A model generated the notes under the pieces. That model was given only the letters and a program-made list of their open reading frames with translations, had not been told where the DNA came from and did no database searches. This document shows positions 1-9,901 of a stretch of 64,000 nt of DNA, in pieces (position 1 is the stretch's first letter; every line of letters starts with the position of its first letter). The position numbers and the translations under genes are program-made. Source of the stretch: Schauerella fraxinea (GTDB lineage: Bacteria > Pseudomonadota > Gammaproteobacteria > Burkholderiales > Burkholderiaceae_B); contig JAVDKL010000002.1 in assembly GCA_030849965.1 (NCBI GenBank), positions 62,001 through 126,000 on the forward strand, given 5' to 3'.

Positions 1-1
1 G

Positions 2-190
2 GCCATGGCGCAGGCGACGGAATCGAAGCCGGCGACGCAAACCCCGCCGGCAACGCAAACTCCGCCTGCAACGGAAATATCGCCTGTCACGCAGACATCG
101 CCGAACGCGAAGGCCGCGTCCGCCGTCGCGCCTCGTGCGGTATTGTCGGAACGGGCTCGCCACGCGATCGCGCGTGGCCTCAACGGCTAA
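2..190 (+). CDS. C-terminal end of an unidentified protein (partial, starts before the window)
   Basis: The reading frame is open from the window edge to a TAA at 188-190. The visible 62 codons are low complexity. About four imperfect hexapeptide repeats of the form A-T-Q-T-P-P are followed by an alanine-rich stretch and the end SERARHAIARGLNG. This looks like a disordered proline/threonine tail with a short conserved-looking terminus. The gene is convergent with apaH, with about 100 bp between the two ends. An internal ATG at 5 is probably not the start, because the repeat tail is unlikely to be a whole protein. No family can be assigned from this fragment. Confidence 0.5.
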   Translation, partial: AMAQATESKPATQTPPATQTPPATEISPVTQTSPNAKAASAVAPRAVLSERARHAIARGLNG

Positions 191-290
191 CGCTGGACGG
201 CTGCGCGGCGATCGAGCTCGCGCTCAGCGCCCGTCAGCGTGGCGAGGCGGCTGACCTGGCACGGTCTCGCCGCCGCTACCGGCATCACAA

Positions 291-1124
291 TCAATGATCG
301 TGCGGATCGAGTGACGATTCGCACTCGATTTGCACCAGCTTGTGATCTTGCAGGCGCATGGCCGTGAGCTGGCCGCCCCACACGCAGCCCGTATCCAGGC
401 AGATCGCATCCGAGCGGATCATCAGGCCCAAGGTGGACCAGTGGCCGAAGACGACCGTGATGTCTTTTGTGGCGCGGCGGGGAACGTCGAACCACGGCAC
501 CAGACCTGCGGGCCAAGCCCCCGGGGTGACCTTGGTGTCGAATTCCATGTGACCGGCCGGCGTGCACATGCGCATGCGGGTAAACGCATTGATGATGACG
601 CGCAGGCGCTTGCTGCCCTTGAAGTCGTCCTTCCAATTGACCGGCCCGTTGCCATACATCTTCTGCAGCACTTTCTGCCAGTTGGGGCCGCGCAACGCTT
701 CCTGCACTTCGCCAGCCAGGGCGAGGGTTTTGTCCACATCCCACTTGGCGAGCGTCCCGGCATGCACCAGCAGGTGGCCTTGCGCGAAATGTGCCAGCGG
801 CCGGTTGCGCAACCAGTCGATTAGCTCTTCGCGATCGGGCGCGCGCAGGATGTCGTCGATGGTGTCCGATTTGCCGGGCCGGCGCACGCCCGCGGCGGCG
901 GCGAGCAGATGTAGATCGTGATTGCCCAGCACGGCCACGGCGCGGTCGCCCAGCGCCTTGATCCGCCGCAGCGACGCCAGCGATTGTGGGCCGCGATTGA
1001 CGAGGTCGCCCGCAAACCAGAAGCGCGCATCGGGTTCGGCGGCGAGGTCGGGATGCGCCAGCAGTTGATCGAGAGAATCGCAGCAGCCTTGTATGTCGCC
1101 AATCATCCAGATACTTGACGTCAT
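291..1124 (-). CDS. apaH: Symmetrical bis(5'-nucleosyl)-tetraphosphatase (diadenosine tetraphosphatase)
   Basis: Hydrolyses Ap4A and related dinucleotides to two ADP, and is also credited with removing Np4 caps from RNA. The 277-residue product has the metallophosphatase blocks in order: GDIQGC near residue 9, GDLVNRGP near 37 and GNHD near 65. Length is normal for ApaH (about 275-280). The start ATG at 1124 overlaps the TGA of lptG in an ATGA junction, so it is the last gene of the minus-strand run from the RNase II-like gene and is probably translationally coupled. The motifs make the assignment firm. Confidence 0.93.
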   Translation of the reverse strand: MTSSIWMIGDIQGCCDSLDQLLAHPDLAAEPDARFWFAGDLVNRGPQSLASLRRIKALGDRAVAVLGNHDLHLLAAAAGVRRPGKSDTIDDILRAPDREELIDWLRNRPLAHFAQGHLLVHAGTLAKWDVDKTLALAGEVQEALRGPNWQKVLQKMYGNGPVNWKDDFKGSKRLRVIINAFTRMRMCTPAGHMEFDTKVTPGAWPAGLVPWFDVPRRATKDITVVFGHWSTLGLMIRSDAICLDTGCVWGGQLTAMRLQDHKLVQIECESSLDPHDH

Positions 1125-2299
1125 ACGGCAGCCTTTCTCCACGGCCAGCGGCGCTGCACCAGATTGGCAATGGCGTGTCGGGACTCCATGCGGGTCAGCG
1201 CGCCCAAGGCCAGCAACAACGCGCCCACGTTCGGCCCGATCGCCGTCACCCATGGCGGCCACTTGCTGAGCATCCCCACATTCAGCGCCAATTGGTTGAT
1301 CATGAAGAAGCCGACGCCCAGCAAAATGCCCACAAATACCTTTGCGCCGACGCCGCCCCGGCGGGTTTGCATAAAGGCAATCGGCGCGGCGATCGTCATC
1401 ATGACCAGCAGCGTGAACGGATAGACCAGCTTGCGCCATAGTGCGACGACCTGCCGCTCGGACGACAACTGATTGACGTGCAGATAATCGATGTAGTCGA
1501 TCAGCGTGGCCATGGACATCCGTTCGGGCGTCAGTACGCGCGCCAGCAGGCGCTCGCCGGTGAGCGAACTGCCAAACGCAATATTGGGCACGCGATCGAC
1601 CGACAGCAGCGTTTCGCGATCGGGTTCAGCATCGCTCAAGGCATCGATGGCGTTGGGCTTGAGCCGGTTGGCGGTGACGTTTTCCATCACGAACTTGCCG
1701 TCGTTGAACCGGCCGCGTTCGGCGACGGACATTGAAAGCAACTGCTGACCTTTGTCGAACTCGTACGTGTTCACACCGGAGACTTGACCGCTGGCGAGCA
1801 GCTTGGCGACGTTGATGATGCGGGTGCCGCCTTCGGCCGTGGGTTCTTTGAACCAGTAGCCGCTGACCATCTGGCCGCCGCCGGCACGGCCGCGATATTC
1901 CAGGCTGGCCTCGCCGCTTTTGATCTCGGCCCAGGGCGTGGCGTACTCGGAGAGCAGCGTGGCGAAGATCATGGCGGGGATGGTGACCACCCAGAGCATG
2001 ACCATGAGCCGCATGCCGCTCACCCCGGATACCCGCAGGATGACGAGTTCGTTGCGCTGGGCGAGCCCTGCAAGCGCCAGGATGGAGCCGATCAGCAGTC
2101 CGATCGGCAGGAGGTCGTAGAGCCGTGTGGGCACCGCCAGCGCCTGCATATACAACAGGGCGAGCACGGTGAATTTGTCGCCGACGTTATCGAGATCGTC
2201 GACGAGTGCGAAAAAGGTAAACAGCCCCAGCAAAGCCAGAATGACGACGGTGCTTGAGCGGTAGATTTCCCGAGCCAGATAGCGGCGAGCAGTGCGCAT
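1121..2299 (-). CDS. lptG: LPS export ABC transporter permease LptG
   Basis: Inner-membrane subunit of the LptB2FG transporter that extracts lipopolysaccharide and passes it to LptC-LptA. The 392-residue product has the YjgP/YjgQ layout: N-terminal membrane helices, a conserved stretch [17 protein letters not shown] near residue 80, a periplasmic beta domain (about 125-280), then three C-terminal helices. I chose the ATG at 2299 because [14 protein letters not shown] is the expected family N-terminus. A TTG at 2329 is the first possible start and would add 10 residues. The partner gene lptF, usually next door, is absent here: the upstream gene is mtgA, about 60 bp away. Confidence 0.9.
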   Translation of the reverse strand: MRTARRYLAREIYRSSTVVILALLGLFTFFALVDDLDNVGDKFTVLALLYMQALAVPTRLYDLLPIGLLIGSILALAGLAQRNELVILRVSGVSGMRLMVMLWVVTIPAMIFATLLSEYATPWAEIKSGEASLEYRGRAGGGQMVSGYWFKEPTAEGGTRIINVAKLLASGQVSGVNTYEFDKGQQLLSMSVAERGRFNDGKFVMENVTANRLKPNAIDALSDAEPDRETLLSVDRVPNIAFGSSLTGERLLARVLTPERMSMATLIDYIDYLHVNQLSSERQVVALWRKLVYPFTLLVMMTIAAPIAFMQTRRGGVGAKVFVGILLGVGFFMINQLALNVGMLSKWPPWVTAIGPNVGALLLALGALTRMESRHAIANLVQRRWPWRKAAV

Positions 2300-2361
2300 G
2301 AATCGAATGAGAAAGAAGGTGACGCCCAACGTTGCAGCTTAACAAATCCTGCAGGGTCAGG

Positions 2362-3126
2362 TCAGGGTATGTCGACCATACGCATGCGCCGTTGAATCGT
2401 GCCGCTGCGGGTGCCCAGGTAAGTCGTCACACCGCGTTTGTCGTAGTAACGCGGATTGGGCAGCATGACGGCCATGCGCGCAGCCTGCGAGGCGTTGAGC
2501 TGTGCAGCCGAAGTCTTGTAATAATGCCTTGCGGCGGCTTCCGCCCCGAATACACCCACCCCCCATTCGGCCACGTTCAAATACAGCTCCAGAATGCGCT
2601 CCTTGGACATGACGTGTTCGATCATGTAGGTGAGCACCAGTTCCTGGCCCTTGCGCACGTAGGTGCGCGAGCCCGAAAGAAACAGATTTTTCGCTAATTG
2701 CTGGGTGATGGTCGAGCCGCCCCGTATCTTGGCGCGCGCAAGCTCGGCCTGGGCCTGGTTGTATTCCCACGCCTTGCGCACGGCATCCCACTCCACACCG
2801 TCGTGCTCGGTAAAACCCGTGTCTTCCGAGGCGATGACGGCGCGTTTGAGCGACGTGCTGATTTTGTCGTAGGGCACCCAGGTGTACTGCAACTCGGCGT
2901 CGGGGTTGGTTTCTCGCAAGCGCGAGAGCTCGTCGCGCATGACGGCGCTGCTGCTGGGCGGCTGGTAGTTGTACCAGACGACGCGGCAAAACAACCACAG
3001 TTGATAAGCGATGATGAGGATGGCGAAGGCCATCAACACGGCGGTCGCGATACGCAGCCATGAGCGGCGCGGTTTACCGCCGCCAGGCGCGTTGCGTACC
3101 GCCATCGAGCGCGCGGGCCGGGCCAT
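2362..3126 (-). CDS. mtgA: Monofunctional biosynthetic peptidoglycan transglycosylase
   Basis: GT51 glycosyltransferase that polymerises lipid II into glycan strands at the periplasmic face of the inner membrane. The 254-residue product has one N-terminal transmembrane anchor (about residues 25-50). The family motifs follow: the ASEDTGFTEHDG block with the catalytic glutamate near residue 100, GGSTITQQLAKNLFL near 137, and KERILELYLNVAEWG near 175. There is no transpeptidase domain, so it is the short monofunctional type. Its ATG shares one base with the aroE stop (TGATG), indicating coupled expression within the cell-envelope/aromatic operon. Confidence 0.95.
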   Translation of the reverse strand: MARPARSMAVRNAPGGGKPRRSWLRIATAVLMAFAILIIAYQLWLFCRVVWYNYQPPSSSAVMRDELSRLRETNPDAELQYTWVPYDKISTSLKRAVIASEDTGFTEHDGVEWDAVRKAWEYNQAQAELARAKIRGGSTITQQLAKNLFLSGSRTYVRKGQELVLTYMIEHVMSKERILELYLNVAEWGVGVFGAEAAARHYYKTSAAQLNASQAARMAVMLPNPRYYDKRGVTTYLGTRSGTIQRRMRMVDIP

Positions 3127-3992
3127 CAGGCGCGCTTCACCAACGATCGACGCAACGCGTCGAGCACCGGGGCGGACTCGGGGCGCACGCCGTGCCAGAT
3201 GAAGAAGCTCTCGGCCGCCTGGCCGACCAGCATGCCCAGTCCGTCAGCGGTCGTATGCGCGCCGTCGGCGGTGGCCTGGCGCATGAAGGGCGTCGGTTGC
3301 GCGCCATACATCATGTCGTAGGCCAAGGCGCCTGCCGCGTACAGCCCGGCAGGCAGGTCGGGCGGCGCATCGCCCAGGCTGCTGGCGCTGGCGTTGATCA
3401 CCAGATCCCAGCCCTGTGGGCGAGCGGCCGACGCCAAATCGCCTGCGGTGACCAGACCGGTGTCGTCAAGCGCGGCCAAGGCCTGTGCCCGGGCGGGCGT
3501 GCGGTTGGCAATGTGCAGGGTGGCGCAGCCTGCTGCGAGCAACGGATGCAGCACCCCGCGCGCGGCGCCGCCTGCGCCCACCATCAGGATGCGCGCGCCC
3601 TCGAGCCGCACGCCGAGGCGGCGCAGGTCGGCAACCAGCCCGATGCCATCGGTATTGCAACCATGCACGCCGTCGGCTTGCATCCAGAGCGTATTGACGG
3701 CACCTGCGCGCTGGGCGCGTTCGCTCAAGCGTGAACCGGCCAGGGCGAAGGCTTCGTGCTTGAACGGAACCGTCACGTTCAACCCGACGCCGCCTGCCTT
3801 GAAGAATGCCGTGGCCGAGTCGATAAAGGCGTCTTCGGGTGCTTCCAGCCGGTCGTAACGAAGCGCGATGCCCGTTTGCGCCGCGAACGCGGCATGGATG
3901 TCGGGCGAACGGCTATGCGTCACGGGGTGGCCGATCACCGCAAAGCGCGCGGCGGGGAGGTTCTGGGCAGCAATCATGGCAGGAGCGGTCAT
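3126..3992 (-). CDS. aroE: Shikimate dehydrogenase (NADP+)
   Basis: Reduces 3-dehydroshikimate to shikimate in the pathway to chorismate. The 288-residue protein shows the substrate-binding SRSP motif near residue 28, NVTVPFKHEA with the catalytic lysine near 75, NTDG near 115, and the dinucleotide-binding loop GAGGAARG near 140. Length is slightly above the usual 270-285. The start ATG overlaps the stop of the upstream TonB-family gene (ATGA at 3989-3992), and its own stop overlaps the mtgA start. aroQ, another enzyme of the same pathway, lies 6 kb away on the other strand. Confidence 0.95.
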   Translation of the reverse strand: MTAPAMIAAQNLPAARFAVIGHPVTHSRSPDIHAAFAAQTGIALRYDRLEAPEDAFIDSATAFFKAGGVGLNVTVPFKHEAFALAGSRLSERAQRAGAVNTLWMQADGVHGCNTDGIGLVADLRRLGVRLEGARILMVGAGGAARGVLHPLLAAGCATLHIANRTPARAQALAALDDTGLVTAGDLASAARPQGWDLVINASASSLGDAPPDLPAGLYAAGALAYDMMYGAQPTPFMRQATADGAHTTADGLGMLVGQAAESFFIWHGVRPESAPVLDALRRSLVKRA

Positions 3993-4891
3993 TGGGCGCG
4001 CATGTCGAGCGTCTCGTTAACGAAATGCCACGTGCGGGTAATGGAAAGGGTTCCTGCCTGGCTTGCGAGCGCGTCAGGAAAACGGTCGAACGGCGCAGCC
4101 AGCTGAATAATGCGTCGTGCTGCCTGATTCAGTGCGGGGGAGGCCGCGGGGCGGTCGATGGTCAGGTTGGCGATGCTGCCATCGGCGTTGAGCGTAACGG
4201 TCATGCGCAGCGAACCGTAAAGCCGTCCGCCGGCGCTGTCGGGGTAATGCGCAGTGCCGACGGCTTCGACCCGGCTGCGCCAGGCAGCCACATAGGCGGC
4301 TTGTGCAGCGGCAACGGCCGCAGGGGCGTCGACCGAGCGCCGGGGCGCTTGATTGCCGACCGTTTCTTGCGGGGCCAAGGCGGCCAGGCGAGCGTTCTGG
4401 ATTCGTGCTGCCTGATCGGCGTCGTTATCGCCGCCGTTGCCGGCCGTGTCTGGCGTGTCGTCAGCGGGAGGCGAATCGGGCGCGGCGCGCGCCGTGGGCG
4501 CCAATTGCGTCAACAGACGCGTGCGCTCCGCTTCCAGTTCGGCTTGGCGCTTACGCAGCGCTTCCAGCACGATGCTGTCGGGCGAGTCGTCGGTGCGGGG
4601 CAAGGCCGACGATGCAAACCCCGTCTGCGCCGTGCCGCCGCCATCCACATTGACCTGCGCCTGCAACGTGCTGTCAGGCGGGACAGTATCCGTGCGTGCG
4701 TTGACGATCGCCACTTCGAGCGTGTTGTCAGCCAACGCCGGTCGCGGCGCGCTGCTGGTGTGCCAGGCGAGCAGCCCAGCGTGCACCGCGAGCGACACCG
4801 CCACCGCGATCCACAGTGTCGACAGCGCCCGCGCCCGGCGTTCGCGGGCGTGCCTGTCCGTCGTCGAGAGGGAAAAGTCTAACGTTTGCAC
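3989..4891 (-). CDS. TonB-family energy transducer protein (TonB C-terminal domain)
   Basis: The 300-residue product has a cytoplasmic start, one signal-anchor helix (about residues 26-46, IAVAVSLAVHAGLLAW), a long alanine/proline/aspartate-rich periplasmic linker containing a predicted short coiled coil (KRQAELEAERTRLLTQL), and a C-terminal TonB-like domain from about residue 205 (YPDSAGGRLYGSLRMTVTLNADGSI). TonB proteins couple the proton gradient to outer-membrane receptors through ExbB-ExbD, but no exbBD genes or receptors are adjacent. It may instead be one of the housekeeping TonB-like proteins of betaproteobacteria. It begins 9 bp after the RNase II-like gene and overlaps aroE. Confidence 0.8.
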   Translation of the reverse strand: MQTLDFSLSTTDRHARERRARALSTLWIAVAVSLAVHAGLLAWHTSSAPRPALADNTLEVAIVNARTDTVPPDSTLQAQVNVDGGGTAQTGFASSALPRTDDSPDSIVLEALRKRQAELEAERTRLLTQLAPTARAAPDSPPADDTPDTAGNGGDNDADQAARIQNARLAALAPQETVGNQAPRRSVDAPAAVAAAQAAYVAAWRSRVEAVGTAHYPDSAGGRLYGSLRMTVTLNADGSIANLTIDRPAASPALNQAARRIIQLAAPFDRFPDALASQAGTLSITRTWHFVNETLDMRAQ

Positions 4892-4900
4892 ATCGGCATT

Positions 4901-7048
4901 CTATGCCGGACGGGCCCGAGTGACATCTTCAGCGGCATCCGCGGCCGCATCGCGTGCGTTGACAGGCGCTGCCGCGGCGGCGGGCATCTCAGCATCGATC
5001 GCCGTGGCGTCGCTGGGATCGCGATCGGTCGCGTCGGCTGGCACATCGTCGGCCGCCGCCGCCAGCACTTCGGGATCCTGATCCAGGCCCGCGGGGGCGC
5101 CGACATCTTCTGCACCGCTTTCGGCGAGATCCGCTGCCAGCGACACCGAAGGCGCGCCCGACTGGTCGGCACGCGTTTCACGGTACGCCGCGTCCAGCTC
5201 GAGTGCGAGCTCATCCGCGCCGAAGATCTCGATATCGACCTCGGTGCCGCGCGCCAATGCCGGCATGCCGGAAATGCGCGTGACCAGGGGCGCGTTGCCC
5301 AAGCGCACGAGATCGTCGCGCAACACGGAGGCCGTGGTGCGCGTGAGACCTTGTTGCGCTACCCAGCGCAAGCACCAGTAGCGCTCCATGCCGTTCTGGA
5401 AGTCGGCCCAGGCAGCGTATTGCGTTTCGAAGGCGCTGATGATGGCAAACAGATCGGCATCGCGCGGTTTGAACGGCGCCACCAAACGCGCCGAGACGCC
5501 ATGCTCGACTGCGGCAATCAACTGCCATTGATTGACGAGATCCACATAGCGGCGCAAGGGCGACGTGCACCAGGCGTATTGGGGCACACCAATCGCCTCG
5601 TGCGGCAACGCCTGCGTGCTCATGCGCACGCGTCCGGCCTGCTGCGAGCGATAGATGCCGGGCAACCCGGTTTCGGCCAGCAGGCCGCCCCAGACGTTGT
5701 TGGCCAGAATCATGTATTCCGCCACCATGCGGTCCAGCGGCGCGTTGCGCTGACGCGGCACCAGGCGCACGGGCGTGTCGGGGTCGTTGGGATCCCCATC
5801 CAGGTAGAAGCTATATTCCACCCGTGAGTTGTTTTCGGGCTTGCCACGCACTTCTTCGCGCTTGCGCGAAAGTGCCGTGGCCAGGCGCCACAGGGGGCGC
5901 AGCCAGTGGGCATAAGGCATCGCCGCGTTTTCATCGTCCAGTGCCGCTTCGGTCACGGCGCCGTCAAGATGATTGTGTCGCAGGTTTTCGCGAACGGTGA
6001 TGCGCTCGACCTTCGTTTCGGTTGCGGTAATGTCGCCGGTATCCAGATCGGCCGTCACATAAAGCGACAGCGCCGGGACGGCACGTCCGGCATCGAGCGA
6101 AAACGCCGCGATGACCTCGTCGGGCTGCATCGGAATCTTGTCGCCGGGCATATACACCGTCGATAGACGCGCGCGCGCAAGCTGGTCGAGTTCGCTATCG
6201 CGCGTCACGGACAGACCGGGCGCGGCCACGTGAATCCCCACACGCACTTTATTGTCGGCCAGTACCGTGACCGACAGGGCATCGTCGATCTCCGTGGTGG
6301 TCACATCGTCGATCGAATAGATCTCGGCATCGGAAAGCGGCAGATCTTGCGTGACGGGCGGCACTTCCACCGGCGGGAAGGCCAGGCCGCGCGGGAAGTT
6401 GACGGCGAGAAACCTGCGTTGATGCAACGCCAGCGCATGCGGCCACGCGCCCAGATCCAGCAGGAGGCGATCAGGACGCTTGCGGGTGCGGGCGCAGGCC
6501 GCTTCCAGCGCCTTCCACGCCATGGTGTTTTTATCGGGACGCACCACGAGCGACTCGGCGACCTGGGCGATTGGCTCGGGCAGCGTGCCCGCGGCCATGG
6601 CCTCGACCCATTCTTCAAGTTGCTCGGCCTGACGTTGTTTCTTTTCTTGCGCGGCGAGCGCCGCTTCGAGAATATCGGGCGGCGCCGGACGATAACGGCC
6701 GCGACCCCGGCGATGGAAATAGATGGGCGCACTGTGCAGCCGCAGGATGACGGCGGCATGCTCGACTGAACTCGGCGTATGGCCGAAGTAGGAAAGCGCC
6801 AGCTCCTGCGCGTCGAATTCTTCTTGCGGCGCCACTTCCCACAAAAACGGAATGTCGAGTTCGGCGGCGGTGTCGTTGGCCTGCGCCATCAATGCGGTGG
6901 CGTCGGGCGCGGAAAACGTGAACAGCGTATTGCTGCGTTTGAGTTTGCTGCGCTTGCCGGTCTCGGACTCGATCTGCAGACTGGCGTCCGTTTCGGACAG
7001 GATATGCCCAGCCTTGAATTGGCCGTCATCTTCGAAAAAAACAAACAT
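4901..7048 (-). CDS. RNase II/RNB-domain 3'-5' exoribonuclease
   Basis: Product of 715 residues with a divergent N-terminal region and an RNB catalytic domain (roughly residues 260-560). The catalytic aspartate cluster is visible as SIDDVTTTEIDDALSV, and the later YAWCTSPLRRYVDLVNQ block is typical of RNB enzymes. A C-terminal S1-like segment is followed by an alanine/aspartate-rich tail of about 100 residues that is probably disordered. I chose the ATG at 7048 (MFVFFEDDGQFKAG), which has GGAA 8 bp upstream. An ATG at 7081 would add 11 unconvincing residues. It heads the operon that runs to apaH. It is RNase II-like in the catalytic core, but I do not name it rnb or rnr. Confidence 0.85.
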   Translation of the reverse strand: MFVFFEDDGQFKAGHILSETDASLQIESETGKRSKLKRSNTLFTFSAPDATALMAQANDTAAELDIPFLWEVAPQEEFDAQELALSYFGHTPSSVEHAAVILRLHSAPIYFHRRGRGRYRPAPPDILEAALAAQEKKQRQAEQLEEWVEAMAAGTLPEPIAQVAESLVVRPDKNTMAWKALEAACARTRKRPDRLLLDLGAWPHALALHQRRFLAVNFPRGLAFPPVEVPPVTQDLPLSDAEIYSIDDVTTTEIDDALSVTVLADNKVRVGIHVAAPGLSVTRDSELDQLARARLSTVYMPGDKIPMQPDEVIAAFSLDAGRAVPALSLYVTADLDTGDITATETKVERITVRENLRHNHLDGAVTEAALDDENAAMPYAHWLRPLWRLATALSRKREEVRGKPENNSRVEYSFYLDGDPNDPDTPVRLVPRQRNAPLDRMVAEYMILANNVWGGLLAETGLPGIYRSQQAGRVRMSTQALPHEAIGVPQYAWCTSPLRRYVDLVNQWQLIAAVEHGVSARLVAPFKPRDADLFAIISAFETQYAAWADFQNGMERYWCLRWVAQQGLTRTTASVLRDDLVRLGNAPLVTRISGMPALARGTEVDIEIFGADELALELDAAYRETRADQSGAPSVSLAADLAESGAEDVGAPAGLDQDPEVLAAAADDVPADATDRDPSDATAIDAEMPAAAAAPVNARDAAADAAEDVTRARPA

Positions 7049-7093
7049 ATGAAACGTTCCAACCGGCATGTTCAGGGACATGCCGTATGTAAA

Positions 7094-7717
7094 TCAGGAT
7101 TGAGGGGTCGCGACGGCGTCGGGCGCGGCGAAGGCGAGCACTTCAGGCATCCAGGTTTGAAAATCGGATAGGCCGTGATCGCTGCCGGGAATGATGCGCT
7201 GATGCGCGCCGGCATAAAAATCACGCATTTCGGTCCAATCCAGCACTTCGTCGCCCGTGGCCGCCACCAGGAAATAGCGGTCGAGCGACGTGGGGGCGGC
7301 AACGGTCAACGCCCGCAAGGCGTCGACGTACTCGGGCTTGAATTCGAAGGGCGCATCGCTGTGAAACTGCGTGTGCGAACCGACCTGGGTGGCCAGGTCG
7401 CGGGCGGCATGCACGGCGGGATTGAGCAATATGGCTTTGCAATCGAGCTGCTCGGCCAGCCAGATCGCGTAGAACCCCCCGAGCGAAGAGCCCACAACAG
7501 TGAGGGCGCGTGGGCCGGCGTTGGGCGTCGTGCGTGCCGCGCGGGCGAGCAATGCGGTGGCCAGTTCGAGGGCAAGCGCTGCCGCAGCGGCCGGATCAGC
7601 CGGCAACTGCGGGCATTCCCATTGGTCTTCACGGCCGGCCGCTTTCATGGCGTCGGCCATCAGGCGCGCTTTGTAGGACTGCGGCGACGAGCGAAAGCCA
7701 TGCAGATAAAGGATCAT
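7094..7717 (-). CDS. YqiA/YcfP-type alpha/beta-hydrolase esterase
   Basis: The 207-residue protein starts MILYLHGFRSSP, the N-terminal signature of small YqiA-type esterases. It has a nucleophile elbow GSSLGG near residue 76, an acid region around TGDEVLDW near 155, and a histidine in GSDHGLSDF near 178, so the Ser-Asp-His triad is complete. Members cleave short acyl esters, but the physiological substrate is not known. The ATG overlaps the stop of mpl (ATGA at 7714-7717), so both are likely translated from one message. There is no signal peptide, so it should be cytoplasmic. Confidence 0.85.
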   Translation of the reverse strand: MILYLHGFRSSPQSYKARLMADAMKAAGREDQWECPQLPADPAAAAALALELATALLARAARTTPNAGPRALTVVGSSLGGFYAIWLAEQLDCKAILLNPAVHAARDLATQVGSHTQFHSDAPFEFKPEYVDALRALTVAAPTSLDRYFLVAATGDEVLDWTEMRDFYAGAHQRIIPGSDHGLSDFQTWMPEVLAFAAPDAVATPQS

Positions 7718-9099
7718 GCGACCTCACTTTTTTGCCGGGCGGCAAGCGCATCCAGCAATTTGCCGTGAATGCCGCCAAAGCCGCCGTTGCTCATGACGAC
7801 GATGTGATCGCCGGTGCGCGTGCCGGCGACGATCGCCGCGACCAGCGCGTCGATGTCGTCATAAGCATGAGCGCGCGTGCCCAGTGGGCTCAGGACCTGC
7901 GCGGGGTCCCAGCCCAGCGCGTGCTTGCCGGTGGCGGCGCCGAAGCAAAATACTTCGTCGGCGGCGGCCAGGGCGGGCGCCAGGCGCGCGGCCATTGTGC
8001 CTTGCTTCATCGTGTTGGAGCGCGGTTCGAGCACGGCCACGATGCGCGCCTGTCCGATCTGTTTGCGCAGACCCGCCAACGTCGTGTCGATGGCGGTGGG
8101 GTGGTGCGCGAAGTCGTCGTACACCTTGACGCCGTCGATCGTGCCGCGCAGCTCCATCCGCCGCTTGACGCCACCGAATGCATTGAGCGCGTCGATGCCG
8201 GCGCCGGGCGTCACGCCCGCATGCTCGGCAGCGGCCAGCGCGGCCAGCGCGTTACTGCGGTTGTGCTCGCCGGTGAGGCCCCATGTGATGCGGCCAATCG
8301 GCACGCCACGATATAAGACGTCGAAGTGACCGTTTTGATCCACCTCCGACGCCGCCCAGTCGCCATTCGCGCCGAACGTAACGGTTTGGGACCAGCATCC
8401 GCGGGCCAGCACGCGTGCGATCGCCTCGTCATGCTGCGGTACGACCAGACGGCCGTTGCCTGGTACGGTGCGCACCAGGTGATGAAATTGCGTTTCGATC
8501 GCACCGAGATCGGGAAAGATATCGGCGTGATCGTATTCGAGGTTGTTGAGAATCGCGGTACGCGGCCGGTAGTGCACGAATTTCGACCGCTTGTCGAAAA
8601 AGGCGGTGTCGTATTCGTCGGCCTCGATCACGAAGTGACTTTGCGCGGGATCGAAGCGAGACGAGGTAACGAGATCGGGCGCGATGCCACCCACCAGAAA
8701 GTTAGGCGCGAGACCCGCATGCTGCAGCATCCAGGTGAGCATGGCGCTGGTGGTGGTCTTGCCGTGCGTACCGGCAACGGCGAGCACATGCTGACCGGGC
8801 AGCACATGATCGCCCAGCCACTGCGGGCCGGACACATAGCGCGCGCCGCTGTTGAGGATGGCTTCCATCAGCGGATTGCCGCGGCTGACCACGTTGCCGA
8901 TGACATAGAGATCGGGGGCGAGCGCAAGCTGCTCGGCCCCGAATCCCTCGATCAGGTCGATACCTTGTTCGGTGAGCTGCGTGCTCATGGGCGGGTAGAC
9001 GCCCGCATCGCATCCTGTGACGCGATGACCGGCCGCGCGTGCAATCAGCGCGAGTCCGCCCATGAAGGTCCCGCAGATGCCTAATATGTGTAGATGCAT
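7714..9099 (-). CDS. mpl: UDP-N-acetylmuramate:L-alanyl-gamma-D-glutamyl-meso-diaminopimelate ligase
   Basis: Mur-ligase family enzyme that recycles the murein tripeptide by joining it to UDP-MurNAc in the cytoplasm. The 461-residue product begins MHLHILGICGTFMGG, which is typical of Mpl rather than MurC. It carries the P-loop AGTHGKTTTSAM near residue 110 and the central EADEYDTAFFDKRSKF block near 170. The ATG at 9099 fits the family start; an in-frame ATG at 9132 is a less likely alternative. It is divergent from tlpA. Together with anmK (44 kb) and mtgA, the window holds three steps of murein synthesis and recycling. Confidence 0.94.
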   Translation of the reverse strand: MHLHILGICGTFMGGLALIARAAGHRVTGCDAGVYPPMSTQLTEQGIDLIEGFGAEQLALAPDLYVIGNVVSRGNPLMEAILNSGARYVSGPQWLGDHVLPGQHVLAVAGTHGKTTTSAMLTWMLQHAGLAPNFLVGGIAPDLVTSSRFDPAQSHFVIEADEYDTAFFDKRSKFVHYRPRTAILNNLEYDHADIFPDLGAIETQFHHLVRTVPGNGRLVVPQHDEAIARVLARGCWSQTVTFGANGDWAASEVDQNGHFDVLYRGVPIGRITWGLTGEHNRSNALAALAAAEHAGVTPGAGIDALNAFGGVKRRMELRGTIDGVKVYDDFAHHPTAIDTTLAGLRKQIGQARIVAVLEPRSNTMKQGTMAARLAPALAAADEVFCFGAATGKHALGWDPAQVLSPLGTRAHAYDDIDALVAAIVAGTRTGDHIVVMSNGGFGGIHGKLLDALAARQKSEVA

Positions 9100-9248
9100 G
9101 CCGTACCAACGAAAGTGAGTCTGCGGCCCCATTGTAGTGGAGCGTGTCAGCGCGTTCTGCGGAATCGGACGAATTACCCTCCGGCATCCCGGTCGCCCAC
9201 TTTGGCTACATCGTGACGTATCTGTGGGCAAACAGGTATCATCGCGCC

Positions 9249-9803
9249 ATGAAGCGACGTAATTTTGTCTATGGCGGGTTGGCTGCTATCGCCATCGGCG
9301 CGACCGGTTATGCGGTGACGCGCGGCGACTCGCCGCGTGGCGCCGCACCGCAAACGGCCGATCCGAAACCTGTGGCGGCCGACGGCGGTCTGGCCACTCT
9401 GATGGGCCAGACCTTGCCGGATGTCGACGGTCGCATGATGGCGCTTTCGCAATGGGCGGGCAAACCGCTACTGATCAATTTCTGGGCCACCTGGTGTGCG
9501 CCCTGTGTGAAAGAGATGCCGGAGCTCGATGCGCTTGCACGTGCCTATCCAAACGTGCAATTTGTGGGTATCGGCATCGACTCGCCTGACAATATTCGCG
9601 CATTTCAGCGTAAAGTGCCCGTAAACTACCCATTACTAATACTGGAAAACAATGGGGTGGAGCTGCTTCGCGCGCTGGGCAATGCCCCGGGCGGATTGCC
9701 GTTTACCGTCATCGTGCATCCTCAGGGGCGTGTCGATCGCCACATCCTGGGTCAGATCGACGCCGATGACATTGCCAAAACGCTGTCGCGGATCACGGCG
9801 TAA
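9249..9803 (+). CDS. TlpA-family thiol:disulfide oxidoreductase
   Basis: Exported thioredoxin-like protein of 184 residues. An N-terminal hydrophobic segment ([18 protein letters not shown], residues 6-23) acts as a signal peptide or membrane anchor. The redoxin fold follows, with the active site FWATWCAPC near residue 80 and the cis-proline loop [14 protein letters not shown] near 158. TlpA and ResA proteins keep cysteines of periplasmic proteins reduced, for example in cytochrome c and copper-site assembly; the partner is not evident here. I chose the ATG at 9249 over an earlier one at 9144 because it directly precedes the signal sequence. Confidence 0.9.
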   Translation: MKRRNFVYGGLAAIAIGATGYAVTRGDSPRGAAPQTADPKPVAADGGLATLMGQTLPDVDGRMMALSQWAGKPLLINFWATWCAPCVKEMPELDALARAYPNVQFVGIGIDSPDNIRAFQRKVPVNYPLLILENNGVELLRALGNAPGGLPFTVIVHPQGRVDRHILGQIDADDIAKTLSRITA

Positions 9804-9901
9804 CCTTTCTGGACAAATGCAGTGATTTGTCGTACAAAGGCGCCTTATCGTCGACGTTCACGGTAGTTGTTGCCGGTCTTTCCGGTGTTTTTCCCCCTTC
9901 C

